A stretch of 64,000 nucleotides of DNA from Bombardia bombarda (taxonomy: Eukaryota > Ascomycota > Sordariomycetes > Sordariales > Lasiosphaeriaceae). Shown here piece after piece: positions 23,437-35,214 of this stretch. Numbering within the stretch: the stretch's first letter is position 1; the number at the start of each line of letters is the position of its first letter. The stretch covers positions 5,541,001 to 5,605,000 of the forward strand of contig JAULSR010000001.1 in NCBI GenBank assembly GCA_030512295.1. Reading direction: 5' to 3'. Made by a program: the position numbers and the translations under genes. The notes under the pieces were generated by a model. The model made no database searches, was not told the DNA's origin, and worked only from the letters and a program-made list of their open reading frames with translations.

Positions 23437-25594
23437 TCATACATACCTCGCGCTCATATCATTAGAATGATGCGGCCCTCCACCCGGCCCATACACTGAC
23501 GGACTACCTAGCGTGTTCTCCCCACCACCCACATGCGGCGGCGGTGGCGCATAATCGGCCGGCATCTCATGAAACTCTCCCTGGCCCAGCTCGGTCGGCC
23601 CATGGCTGGCGTGCAGCTCGTGCGGGTTGTAGGCCTCGTACTGCTGCTTCTGCTGGATCACGTCTGCCTGCTTGGGAGGTGGATAGTACGAGTATGCGTC
23701 GCTTGTGTTGACGGGTGGGAGGTCATCGTCGGCGTCTTGCCCCCGTCGTCGTCTGAGGAAGAACCAGATGGCCGTGGCTATTAGTGCGATGGCGGCAACG
23801 CCGCCTACCACACCGCCGGCGATGGCGCCCGTGTTGGACGAGGAGCTGGATGTTGCTGGCGTGTCGGATGTCTTTGCTGCGTCGCTGTTGTTGCTGGCTG
23901 TTGGTGACGGAGGGTCGGTCGAGGTTGGCGTGTCTGACGTGCTGGCGGCGGCAACACCAACGCGCATCGTTATCAGAGACGCAAGCGTGGGGTCTGCCCA
24001 GCCGAAATCAGGGGCTTTTACTGTCGCGCCGCCGGTTGGGCTGGAAGAGGTAAGTGGTGTCAGTTGTCAAGTTTGCTGTAGTCAATGGAGTAGAACAGTA
24101 AATGCTTACCCTCCCCCTATAACATTGTAAATAACCGGAGGCACCTGGTACGTGGCCGTGGTGTCCAGCTCAGTCTTCCACTCATACTTGGAGAGGTCGA
24201 GGACCCGAACGGGCTGGTAGTCGGCGGTGCAAACGCCACCCTCAAACTTGTAGCCATCGCGGACGGAGCCTCCCAGGAGCACCATTTGCGAGCCTCGGTA
24301 CGTCTGACAGCCGTCCTGGAGACTGTCGCGACCGATGTTGGTTCCACCCGCCGTGATGTCTGCGTTGTTGCGGTTCGTCACTTTGCTGACATCGGTCCAC
24401 CTAAAGGATGGGATACTGAGCACGAAAACATCTTCGTAGGCGCGGGCCTTGAGGAAGCTCCAGCCGCCGTAGGTGGTGATGTGAATGGATTCGCCGTCCT
24501 CGGACATGGAGACGGCCGTGCAGACGGTCCCGCGGTTGGCAGGAGCATCGCCCGAGGCATCTTGGGCCCACCATGTATGCGACTCGATATCGTACACATA
24601 AATGGTGGTCCAGTCTGAGTCAAAGGTCCAGTCGCCATATTTGGGATTTATGCCGGCGGTTTGCTAGTCACGGCGAAAGACTCAAGGTCAGGGTTGATGT
24701 TCACTAGAACCGGAGCAGTAGAAGCAGGGGGGGGCACTTACGTTGGCCCCACCAAACGCAACAAGCATGCCCTCCTTCCCTGCCGGAATGTAGACCATGA
24801 CGCCCGACTCCAAGTTTGGCAGGTCGATGCCGTTCGAGCCGTTGCCCAGCGTCTCATTGGTCCACGACAACGTGTTCGAGTCAAATCGGATCAGGCCCTT
24901 GCCGTAGGGATGCGTGCCGCCAAACTCGGTGGTGCCACCAAACGCGAAATGGAGACCCGTATCGGGGGTGCTGGCATACTGCGCAGAGACACGCTCGCCA
25001 TATGCGAATTTCCCGCCCGCCACCTCAACGTTGTTCCATAGGCCCGTCTCGATGTTGTAGCTCGACAACAGGTTTGTTGGTGTTTCGAAGCCGCCGCCGA
25101 AGAAATAGAGAGTGTCGTTCGTGCTCCAGAGCGCGCCGGCTGCGTGGTAGGATTCTTTGGGGAAGGCGCTGTTGTAGGCGACCTTGATGTCTGGGCTGAT
25201 GGTTATGTTCTCGAGGCTCGCCTTTGGGATACCCTTCTCGACCGGAAAGCTCTGATCGAGCGGAATCGAGTAGAGCGACGCAGCTGCTCGAGGTTAGCCC
25301 AATTATATTCAGGCAAACAGCGAGACTTGATCGGCCCATGTTGAAGGACGTACTCTGCGAGACTTTCTGGCTCTTGCCTGAGACGACGCTGTAGTTCCCG
25401 CTATGGAAGTATAATCGGTCATTGACCAAGGCAGCTGGGATATTTGTCAGTCTATATGTTTACCGTGACATGACATGAACAGACTCACTCTTCACTCCCG
25501 TAATGTAACAAATATCACCTTGGTCACACGATGCCAACCGCGGCAATGAAGTCAACACGGCAAGCGTGAAGACACTTAACATTCGCGTCGCCAT
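23437..25594 (-). CDS. Kelch-repeat, single-pass membrane protein
   Basis: Five exons join in frame to roughly 600 residues. The start at 25594 gives a signal peptide (MATRMLSVFTLAVLTSLPRL) followed by ICYITGVK. Beta-propeller-type repeats then follow, with RLYFHSGNYSVV, DTLYFFGGGFE, LHFAFGGTTEFGGTHPYG, MLVAFGGAN, SIHITTYGGWSF and QMVLLGGSVRDG. A Ser/Thr/Pro-rich stalk leads to a transmembrane helix (GAIAGGVVGGVAAIALIATA) capped by RRRRG, then a Pro/Tyr/Gly-rich cytoplasmic tail of about 110 residues. The architecture is that of fungal cell-surface Kelch proteins with an extracellular propeller, and the ligand is unknown. Short introns near 25441-25490, 25300-25360, 24660-24740 and 24050-24110 all restore frame. 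Confidence 0.85.
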
Positions 25595-27038
25595 GAGGTA
25601 CAATACAGCACGTTGCAACAGACAACTGGAGAGGCGATTTGATGCCGGGCCAAACCAGACAAGACAGATGGAGCACGACACGCACGGGTGTGCGAGGGGT
25701 GATTAAGAAAAAATGACAGCCCACCTGCCTGCCTGCCTGCATACACAGTAGGAGCCGAACCTCGTGGGAGTCCGAGGACGAGACCCTTGCATCGTGAGAA
25801 ACCCCTGTCGATACCTTGACCGGCAGGCTAGTTAGACTCTTAGCCTGTGCCTTTCCAAGGCCCGAGTGGAAACCTGAGACTGACATCGCGCGGCGCAGGC
25901 CGGGGATCACAATCCTACTGCCACAACGGCGGCCAATGGAACCGCAACCGGAGGACCTAGGTTACAGCCGCAATTACAAGTAGCTTACGGGGAGCCCCAT
26001 AGAATCGGAACACTGCGCTGGGCCCTGCAACGGGTTGTGATGGCCGCCAAGATCACGTCCCAATCATGCAAGATCCTTGATGCACCGTAAGAAGACACGT
26101 TAAGTTCGCCGCTGTGAGAAGATTAGTCGTAGCAAGGGTTAAGTTCATATTGCTAGACATCTGGAACTATGGTCTCATCTCCTTGTTACTCTTCACTCTG
26201 ATTCACTGGGCGTCAGCTTGAGAATGAGGTAGTTGAAGCTTCGAAGGATTGAAGGCAACAGCCACCCCGCTTCAGTTGTTGCTGCTACAATGGGTGTTTT
26301 GTCCGCTTCTGCGGTGGATTGTCGATCAAGTTGGCAGCAAGGGAGTAAAGCCAATTGTCAGCTTCGCTACGCGCCGTTGCGCCATACGCTAAACTTGTGC
26401 AAGCTTAGTGTCAACATCTCGCCCAAAGGCGGTCGATAGCGCAGGTTAGTGTATTGAGGGGACTCCACTGCGAGTGGAAAGTCAAACTGCGGGCGCGTGT
26501 GCATTCAACTGGCAGGGCTCCAGTCTTCAACTGGAAGCAAGCGGCGCGTACAACTGATCCAGAGTGCTGGGAAAGCGGGAGGTTCTGCAAGACCACTTGC
26601 CTGCATACATGGTGGTGTGTAAGATCGCCAGGGGGAAAGGAAGACCGCAACTTAGTTTTCATGTGTGTGTGTTTGTGTGGTCTTTGGGCTCAAACGAGTG
26701 GTATCAGCATTCCTTTGGTAGGGCTGTTTCTGGGTGGGATTTATGGCCGTTCATGCTACGGCCCACGAGATACAGGCTGCCTCGAGACTGCCCCCTCAAG
26801 TGTCAACAGACGCCACTTATTGTAGAAACCCTGACCTGAACTACTTCCCTGTGGTGTAGCGCGGGACATCCCGAGCGACTGCGGTGGCAACCTGATATTT
26901 GTAATGGAATGACTGCGCGAAAGAACGTTGCATCTGAAACGTTCTTGGGGAAAGAAGATGAGAAAGATGCCGATGCTTGTAGATACTAATTATGTGTACG
27001 TAATCGCTGCATTGATTATGGACTGCAAGCCATCATGT
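25595..27038. other. intergenic region
   Basis: Upstream region of the Kelch gene and 3' flank of the GMC gene. Contains a CCTG tetranucleotide run (25724-25740). The open frames at 26233-26839 lack motifs. I see no gene. Confidence 0.5.
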
Positions 27039-29011
27039 TCACTTTGCCCTCCCCTGAATCATATTCTCCGCAATCATCTCTGCCAGCGCGTACAGTGTCG
27101 CTGTTGGATGCGTTGGCAGTGCAAAAGGGAAGACCGACGTATCCAGCACTCTCAGTCCCTTGACACCAAAGACACGCGCCTTGGAGTCAACTACGGCCAT
27201 GGGGTTGTCCGCCTTGCCCATGGCGCAGGTCGAGCTTGCGTGCCAAGCCTGGTTGCAGGTTCTCCGAATGTAAGCCAGGATGTCGGCGTCGCTGACAACG
27301 CCAGCCCCTGGCGCGACCTCAGGCCCGACCTTGACGGGCGCGATCGCACTCCCGTTCCACACCTGCCGTATCCGTTTGAACGCTGCAATTGCGAGCTCAG
27401 TGTCGATGGGGTCCGTGAGCCAGCCGAGATCAAAAATAGGCGCGTCCGCCATGCTGCCACTGGTAATTGTGAGGTTGCCCTTGCTGAAGGGAAACATGAG
27501 TGTTGGGCTCAGAGCTCCGACGGTGCCCCCTTTGCCATCTGGGACGCCAGTGACGATGTATTCAATCTCCGGCCAGTCTGAGGGCAACGTGGCGAGCGCG
27601 TCTCTTGTCCTTTTGCTGAAATTCTTCCTGAACCCGGCCGGGAGTTTCTCGAAAGCCAGATACCCACCTGCGGAACTCAGCGGACCGGATTGGTCATCAA
27701 GATATTGGCGCAATATAGCTTCCTTGGTGGCCGGGTTGTTCACAGTGCCGACCACGTTGGGGGTCGTGATACCAGAGCTGACAGTGAACCAGATCTTATC
27801 TTGGAGATTCTGACCAACACCTGCGAGGTTGGAGACCACGGGAATGCCCGCACGTTGGAGAACATTGGCGGGTCCAACCCCTTTAACAAAGTTTGTTATT
27901 TTCTCGTCTTCATGTCTTGCTCCAGCAGGAATAAACCGGAATACGGATTTGTACGTACCTGACACCATGAGCAGCTGTGGGGAATGAAGGACGCCGGCAG
28001 AAATGACAATCTCCTTGGCAGCACTAAGAGTGTATTCCAGACCCATCGTGGACACGCGCACACTGGTTGCCCTCTTCTGTGAGTCAAAGTTGACCTTCAG
28101 AGCCTGCGTGTGATGATAGACCATGATGTCCGTGTTCTCAATGGCCGATTTGAGATACTCAGTTGAGCTCGACCGCTCAGCGTACTCTGGTGAGATGAGC
28201 GTGTTTGACCAAGCTCCAAACCCGGAGAGTGAACCGCTGTTGAAGCCCTCTGTTGATAGGGGCATTCCCATTGCCTGGAGGGCTTTGGCCAGCCAGGTGG
28301 TGGTCGGGTCGACCCAATTTGCCCAAGAAACATGAATGGGCCCGCCGCCCTTGCTACTGAATGCGGACGCATCATATTGGAACGTGGCATTCGGGGTGTT
28401 TCTCTTTTTCCAATTCGGCGGAGTGAGTGTGCAGGACTTCTTGTAGTACGGCAAGAAGTTGTTGAGCGTGAAGCTGTTGTCGCCTACGGCTTCGGCCCAA
28501 CGCTGATACGAACCTTTCGTTGAGCGCAGGTAGGCCATCGTGTTGTGACTGGATGAGCCACCAAGCGTTTTTGATGCGGCATAATGAATCGTCCGACCAG
28601 AAGCGCCGGAGAGAGACACAGACGTGCGGTCCCAATCCATCAGGGGTTGTCTAGGATAATCGGGAGTGACGCCCAAAAATGGGATGAGAAGACTGTAATA
28701 GGGCACGACGCTCTGGTTCCCATTATCGAGCTCATAGAAGCCACCGGCCTCGATAACAGCAACTGAGGCTGATTCTGCAAGACGAGATGCAAGTGCTAGA
28801 CCTGTAGTCCCCCCTCCAATGACTGCAAAGAAGACGTAAGAATATAAACTTTTTCTTGAGGGGCGGTCTGAAACTCACCGAGATAATCGTATGTTGCATT
28901 TGAACCAGGAATTGCATATGCGCTTGATGCGAGTCTTCTGCGTTTGGCAAAACCTGATGTAGCGAAAGTGAGGCTCAGGAGGAGAGAAAAGAGGCAAGCC
29001 TTCGATATCAT
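27039..29011 (-). CDS. secreted GMC oxidoreductase (AA3-like)
   Basis: The start at 29011 gives a signal peptide (MISKACLFSLLLSLTFATSG). A first intron (donor GTGAGT, near 28820-28880) is spliced exactly at the FAD-binding Rossmann motif, giving YLVIGGGTTGLALASRL and VAVIEAGG. KTLGGSSSHNTMAYLRS is GMC signature 1. Signature 2 (AKEIVISAGVLHSPQLLMVS, then GVGP) is restored by removing a second intron (about 27883-27960). That intron happens to be open in frame, so an unspliced reading would wrongly insert about 26 residues. The active-site end has QAWHASSTCAMG and FALPTHPTATLYALAE, the usual His/His pair. The product is about 610 residues. It oxidises an alcohol or sugar with FAD and O2 or a quinone. 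Family members include aryl-alcohol oxidases and glucose or choline dehydrogenase-like enzymes, and substrate is undetermined. Confidence 0.9.
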
Positions 29012-29775
29012 TGTTGCGGCAACCTGATGGAATCCCGTTAAGTGATCTTTCAGGAGCTTGTCAATGCTGAACAGTGATGCACCGAGAAGCGGAAATCTGT
29101 CGCTATTTTATAATACAGACTGGTGGTGAACTTTTGCATCGAGAATGACCTGTTTGGCTCTACGGTGCGGGGTCGGATGTTGGTTCCATCAGCTACAACC
29201 CATCTAGAACGGATTGAGCGGTTTGTGCAGTTGCTGGGTCGCCTGGGACGTATTACGCACAAGGTTAACGGATTGGCTGACTGGCCTAACTCCTCCAAGA
29301 ACATGGGGGCCCATGAGAAGAAAGGTTAAGCAAGGCATAACCCCTGCGGCGAGAATTGTCAGTTAGACCGGTTAAGGGAAAGGGCAATGGACCATAAGAA
29401 ACTATTGAAAGGATAGCAGACAAAAGATCACAGCTGAGCGTCTGAATGATGGGCCATCACTTTTTACACACAGGGATATGGGGATATGGGGATATGGAGA
29501 ATGATCTCCGACAACCATGGATAGCATACGGACAAAGGTTGATAAGACCCTTGAGAAACACAGTTTTCTGCCACCTTCTCAAGGCAGTGGCCATTAGAAA
29601 TGCAACTTATACAAAGTTATATCATTCCCGAAACAGGATCTGGTATATACTTAAGACTTGAGCAATTTTTGCTGTGAAAAGGAAAGAGCCAAACACCAAC
29701 ATAAACGTACCGATAGTGGCCATAATAGGCATAAAACGGTGTGTTGTGTTTCTAGTAAACAAAAAGCTGTATTGA
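29012..29775. other. intergenic region
   Basis: Lies between the GMC promoter and the 3' end of the SAT4-family gene. Contains three tandem GGGATATG units (29473-29498). No gene seen. Confidence 0.5.
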
Positions 29776-31176
29776 TCATATGTTGTCGGGTTTATTTTGC
29801 GTTACAGCAGCAATCGGGCTTAGAGCCTGCTGGGTCACTTTGACCTCTTTCACTGTCAAATCAGCGCGGTCATGGAGTTGGCTTCCGTCAGCCAACATAG
29901 TGGGGTTGCTAACAGTCCTAGCCTCTGAATCCGTCTGTGTATCCTTATTGGCGCTTGCGTCTTGCAAGATGTTGCTAGGGAAGCTGAGGTAAAGATGGTT
30001 TGGGGTGATGTCCCGCCCCCAGCCGTGTCCTAAGATAGCAAAGTTTGGGAAAAAGTGCTTTGCAGCGGCGCGTAGACAGGGAAGACAAGCGCATATTAGA
30101 CCGGTGTGGAGTTCGCACAAACTAGGTAATTGACGCATTTGAGGTTAGCTAGGACTTTGGAAGAAGGTGGCAATATGGATAAAGTGTTAACGTTCAGATG
30201 CGCCGGAGGTGATACTCACTACCACATAAAGTTATTGATATATGTCCAAGTAAAGTCCTGGCTGGTATCTCCGTCGTCAATCATGACCAAGCGAACTATA
30301 CTCACAGCGCAGACACTGTCAAGTTAGCGCCATGCTTAGTGCAGTCCATCAAACTGACAATAGAATGTTACTCACAACCCTCCTGCCATCAAAATAAGCG
30401 TGACGCCAATCTTCTTCATCCGCGGAACGCGCAGCGGCCATAACATCCAAATGGGAAGCAGAAGAATGATGAGATCGGTAACCACGTTGAGTATGGCACA
30501 CGTCTTGTAGAATGTGTAAGTATCGACGGAGCATACGCCGGGAATGGTGAGATCCCAGTAGGATGCCATGGGCACGCAGAGGAACGTAAAGCAGAATGCG
30601 GTTGGGAGGGAGTATCCGGCGGCCATCACCATGACAAAATACACAGTGAAGCGGAAGCTGCGCTCGAGAGAAAACCGCAAGTAAAAGGATAGTATTGATG
30701 TTTTGGCGGCGAGCGTGGCCAGATTGTACGTCAGAGAACCGCCTATGGCACCAAGCATTAGGAAGCGTTTGAGATCGTCCTGACGGACATCCCAGATATG
30801 ATGTCCACCCCCATAATGAGCTTCTACTGAAGTGAGTATGGTATCCTCGATTCAAGAGAAGAGTAAATATCAGATATGGATACATACGCATGACCAAGAT
30901 GACCGAGTTTGCAATTGCGAAGGCCTAGTAGAGTATAAGGGTCAGCGACGATTCTGGACGCAGCGACAGAACAGCGCATACAAAGCCGATAACTATCAAG
31001 ACATCATCCAAATGCCATTTCTTGAGGATGAAGCCGCTCGTGTAAAGGCGTAGAGTAACAAAGGGTAGGGTGACGATTGGCCATATGGCCGCGGCGTGAA
31101 TCAGACGCCCGGAGATAGACTCAGGGTTGTCAAAGTTGGGCGTGACTCCTGGCGGAGGAGACGTGATGTTGCTCAT
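29776..31176 (-). CDS. SAT4-family / rhodopsin-domain integral membrane protein
   Basis: Five exons give about 370 residues. The start at 31176 is MSNITSPPPGVTPNFDN. Transmembrane segments include AAAIWPIVTLPFVTLRLY, LHDDVL-type KKWHLDDVLIVIGF, AFAIANSVILVM, FTVYFVMVMAAGYSLPTAFC and ILNVVTDLIILLLPIWMLW. The EAHYGGGHHIWDV segment and the C(V)SVDTYTFYK loop are typical of the fungal SAT4/PTH11-related family. A small exon (VCAVSIVRLVMIDDGDTSQD, then FTWTYINNFMW) joins in phase to LCELHTGLICACLPCLRAA, the family's last helix, followed by a cytoplasmic tail. Members are seven-helix proteins of largely unknown function, some acting as surface sensors. The neighbouring secreted oxidase and hydrolases would fit a role in substrate sensing, but that is inference. 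Confidence 0.85.
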
Positions 31177-32310
31177 ATTGAACTGTGATGACGCGGTTGT
31201 GGACTACTAGTCTAGGTAGTATGGTGATATCCGCAGTGGAGAAGCGGAGTCGTGGGCATGGCTCAGACCTTGCTTAGGCGCTCTGCCCGTCAGCTCAATG
31301 GCGAAGGTCGAGATATCTAGTTCGAGGCAGCGTCGAGGGGAACTAAAACACCAGCTGGCGGGAGGAAGCACGGTTAATTAAGGCGACGCCATGGGCAGTC
31401 ATCAATCCCCCTTTCTTTTTGCTGGATTTGTTCATCAGCGCGACTTAGCTGTGCAAGCAGACTTCGCCAACAGGACTGTCAAGCCCGGTGAGAAGGAAAA
31501 GTCCAGCGGCAACCTGGGCAATTGAGACGGCTTCCTGTCGGCCCGTGGGCACGGCACCCTGTCGTGGCGTTTCCCATCGAAGCAAGTGCTTATTTCAAAC
31601 TTCCAGCCCGAGTTCCGCGGATGGAGGGGATCAGACTCGCCCGGAATGGTCTTAGTCGCCGAAACCCCTTGTTTACGAGATCGCCGCTTTGAGACCTGAC
31701 AGGGAAGAACATCGGCGACAGTGGAGGACATACCCGTAATTTGACAGGTTGTTCTCGCCCCTTCTGGCGTGTTTCTGTTGGTTCATGCATTTTGAACGAT
31801 CTGTAATGTCAGAAAAAAATCTGAAAGAGGCTTCGAGTGGTTGTGAAGCGGTTGGAAAATCTAATTGGGTCCTCCGCTCCAAAAAAGGAAGCAGCCAGCC
31901 AGTCAGTCCAGCTTAGACAAGGCAAGAGCAATTATCGAACGCCCCATCAAGGTTCCCGAATGGTCACGTTGCGCCCCATGCAGCGTCCTCGAACACAAAG
32001 TCTAGCACACACACCTCATGCAACCCCTAAATGTACACTACTTCGTATAATCCCTCTCCTAAGAGAGCCTAATAAGCAAAAAGAGCGTGTCTTGGATTTT
32101 GGACTTTTCAATCCTATCCAACAAGGCATCCTCCTTGACGAATGACAATGCACCGCCGTCTCCTGATCCTAGCTTCCGCAATTACGGAATCTGCACCCGG
32201 ACCGCCCCTTCTTCAATAGGGGTCGTTCTCATCGAGATTCAATCCACTTCGCATCGCCAATCCGCCCACGTCATCTTTTCCTTCCCTCCCAAAAGCGGAC
32301 TAGGTCTAGA
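31177..32310. other. intergenic region
   Basis: Upstream of the SAT4-family gene and downstream of the GH5 gene. Open frames here are short with no motif. No gene seen. Confidence 0.5.
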
Positions 32311-34442
32311 CTACACCGTCAAGACATAGTCCAGCTGATTCCCATTGCCCTCGGCGCGGGGGAAGAACTCAAAGGTAAAAGTTGTGTTCTTGCCCGAAGC
32401 AATCACCGCCTGGATTGCGTTGCGTCCAATCTTGACCCGGTCCTGGTCAAAGTTCCAGTGGCTGTTGAAAGTCTGGACACCACATTACAAGTCAGTCAGG
32501 CAGCCTCTTCCATCACCCCTCTCATAGAAACACTCTCTCATAGAAACACTCTGCACTTACACCTCTCCCCTGCTGCAACGTCGGCAGCCACTTGGTCCAA
32601 TCGTCCACCAAAAACGTCCCATCGCTCCCAAGAATCCTCACCGCAGCAACCATATGCAATCCCTTCCACTCAATAGGAATCTCCAGATCCGAATCCGCCG
32701 CCACCGCCCTCGCCGCAAATGACGACCCTCCCAACTTGGGCACATCCCACTGCACCAACTCGACCTGCGACGGCGTCCCCTTTGAAAACCTCACCGTCAC
32801 ATTCGCCTTACTCCCCGGCGCCGCCCCCGCAAACAAATACTCCTTAAGAAACTCCTTCTTCAGTGTCACCACCTCCCCCTCAACCACATAATCCCCACCG
32901 CTCTTCAACGCCCTCCCCCCATCCACAACCAACCCCTCCACCCTATTCCCGTTCAAAATAAACGGCAACCTCCTATCCGCTGTCACATCCCCGCCCACCT
33001 TGTTAAACACATACGCCGAGCTCTCCTGCGTCGTCGCCGCCGCGTCGTTAGTGCTGTCAGCGAGCGAGTTGACCACGCCCTTGACCGTGCTGACGATGAG
33101 GTCCTTGCCGATCAGGTCGCGCCAGCGGCCCGTCGCGCGGTCGAGATTGTCGACGCCGTTGTCCCAGAGGAAGGGCACGATGTCGTAGGACGCGGCGGTG
33201 CGCACGACGTGGTCGAACCACTTCCACCGCGCGGCGGCCTCGCAGTTGAGCTGCGACGCGTCGAACTCGCCCAGCACGAGGGGAACGTCGGTGAAGTTTC
33301 CCTTGACCATGGCGAAGTCGGATGTCACGGCTTGGCGGTCGGAGGCGGAGCCCCAGGTTGTTTTGCCCCAGGCGCCGAAGATGAAGTCGTCTGGTGGTGG
33401 GTTAGGCTTGGAGACTGGAGGCAGGGGGTGCTGTGTGGTGGGTAAGAGAGAGAGGGGGTCTGGTACTAACAAGGCGAGTAATAGTGAAACTGAAATGCCC
33501 ACGGGTTCGTCAAATTGGCTGGTGTTTTGAACCACGGCAGCTTGTCGATGCTCATCCCCAGCGCCGACAGCGTGACCACTCTCTTGGGGTTGTAGCCCCC
33601 GGAGTCAGCCAGAGCCTTGAGGAACAAGTCGTTCAGTCGCATCAGGTTCGCGCTGTGGGTCTCAGTGCTTCCGGTGGGCTCGTTGATGGGCTCAAAGGCG
33701 ACTGTCGACGGCTTGCAGGCCAGCTTCTTGCCGATTTGCAGCCACGCCGCGTAGAACTTTTCTTCCAGCAAAGTCGCGTTGTAGCCGGGCTGGTTGACGT
33801 CGAGCCACCCCCATGAGTCTTTTTAATGGGGAAGTGAAGTGGGGGTTGTTAGCTGGCCATTGCGATATGATCCGTACAGGAAAGGTTTGCTATTAGTATT
33901 TACCGTGATGCATATTGGTAAGGACATATAGTCCTCTGGAAGTTGCCATGTCGATGACGTCCGAGACGCGCTGCAGCCAGGTGGCGTCGACGGTCCAGTC
34001 GGGTGATGTACCCACGAAGTGGTGAGTATAAGTCACTGTATCATGTCAGCTATACATCTGCCGTCAGAGCTACCTAAGATATCAAACTTTGGTTGACTCA
34101 AGAGAGCCTTACCTGGAATGCGCACAGACTTGAAACCTGAAGCTTTGATCGTATCCAGCGTCGACCCCTGAAGCGGTGGGTTGTTCCATGAGCCCTCGTT
34201 TGGCACGGCGTCGAGGGTGTTCCCTGCGTTCCATCCTGGAGTTGAAGCCTTCACCCACTCACGGGCCGACAATGGTTTGAAAGCGCCACTTGGGCAAGCG
34301 CAAGCTGCTCTCTGATATGCTGGATGTGAGAATATTGTTAAACCGTTAAGAACAATGAGTGATCTCCTACCTTTCTAATAGGGTCAGCTGTGGTGAAGTG
34401 CGCTGCCGCAAAGGCAAACGTCACTGCTGACTGGAGCTTCAT
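32311..34442 (-). CDS. secreted GH5 endoglucanase-like enzyme with C-terminal X2-type module
   Basis: Six exons give about 580 residues. Signal peptide MKLQSAVTFAFAAAHFTTA; the acceptor CATATCAG yields KRAACACPSG at the mature N-terminus. The catalytic domain shows PGWNAGNTLDAVPNEGSWNN, TNMHHDSWGW (across an intron), VAFEPINEPTG with the acid/base Glu, WAFQFHYYSPYDFIFGAWG (Tyr created by splicing), VPLVLGEFDAS with the nucleophile Glu, and VPFLWDNG. After about residue 380 a separate beta-rich module follows (RLPFILNGNRVEGLVVDGGR, GGDYVVEGEVVTLKKEFL, NVTVRFSKG), which resembles X2/CBM_X2-like modules. A third beta-rich section ends at LDYVLTV. It hydrolyses beta-1,4-glucan or glucomannan outside the cell. 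It lies in a carbohydrate-utilisation neighbourhood with AA7-like, GH2 and transporter genes. Confidence 0.88.
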
Positions 34443-35214
34443 TGTCACGTTCTTGGCTTGGTTCAGCTACTGGTGGTAGCTGTGGTAGAGAGGTGTCAGT
34501 ATTTGGCAGGAGATATATTTTCTGAGAACTAGTTGTAGACGCTCATCCACCACAGGCGCAAGCCGGTTCTGGGTAAGTTCATGAAAAAGGAGGGTAAAAG
34601 TCACGACGTACCTTTTCAAGTATAGCACGCCCGTATCGCCGTGATATTAGAGTTGTGACAAGCAACAAGCAGCAAAGCTGCATGTGCCAAAGACGGCGAC
34701 ATATAGATTTTATACGGAATTTGATAATTCTTGTTTCCAGGCGACTGGAAGGAAAAATTGAAGGCGGTTGCTACCCTTCAGCAGATTCGGAGAGGATGCG
34801 GAGTGGTGTTGCAACCCTCTTTTGAGAGTTGCTTCCGCACCGCCCAATTCAGCCTAGAATACCCATCTCGGAAGCAACATAAGAGTTCGGTTGCCGGAAA
34901 TTGCGGATGAATATTGTAGCCCATGTATTGTTTTCTATCGGTGACCTCATAGCTTGGAAAAAAAAAGTATACTTAGGTTCGATTGTTGTACCAGTACTCC
35001 TTAGATTTAGAGTCCAAGACACAATTGGCACGCATAGTATGTGGATATCTCCGGATCATCTCTCTCAAAAGACCAACTGGATACTGCCTTATGTACAGGA
35101 ATACGAGTAGTATCCGACAGCAAACAAGTCAGACTGCCACCAAACAAAAACTTGTCAAGCATGACCATACTCTCGAGTCAAAGCTCTTTCTATAACGCCA
35201 GACAAAGAATTCCT
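34443..35214. other. intergenic region
   Basis: Promoter side of the GH5 gene and 3' flank of the BBE oxidase. No gene seen. Confidence 0.5.
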
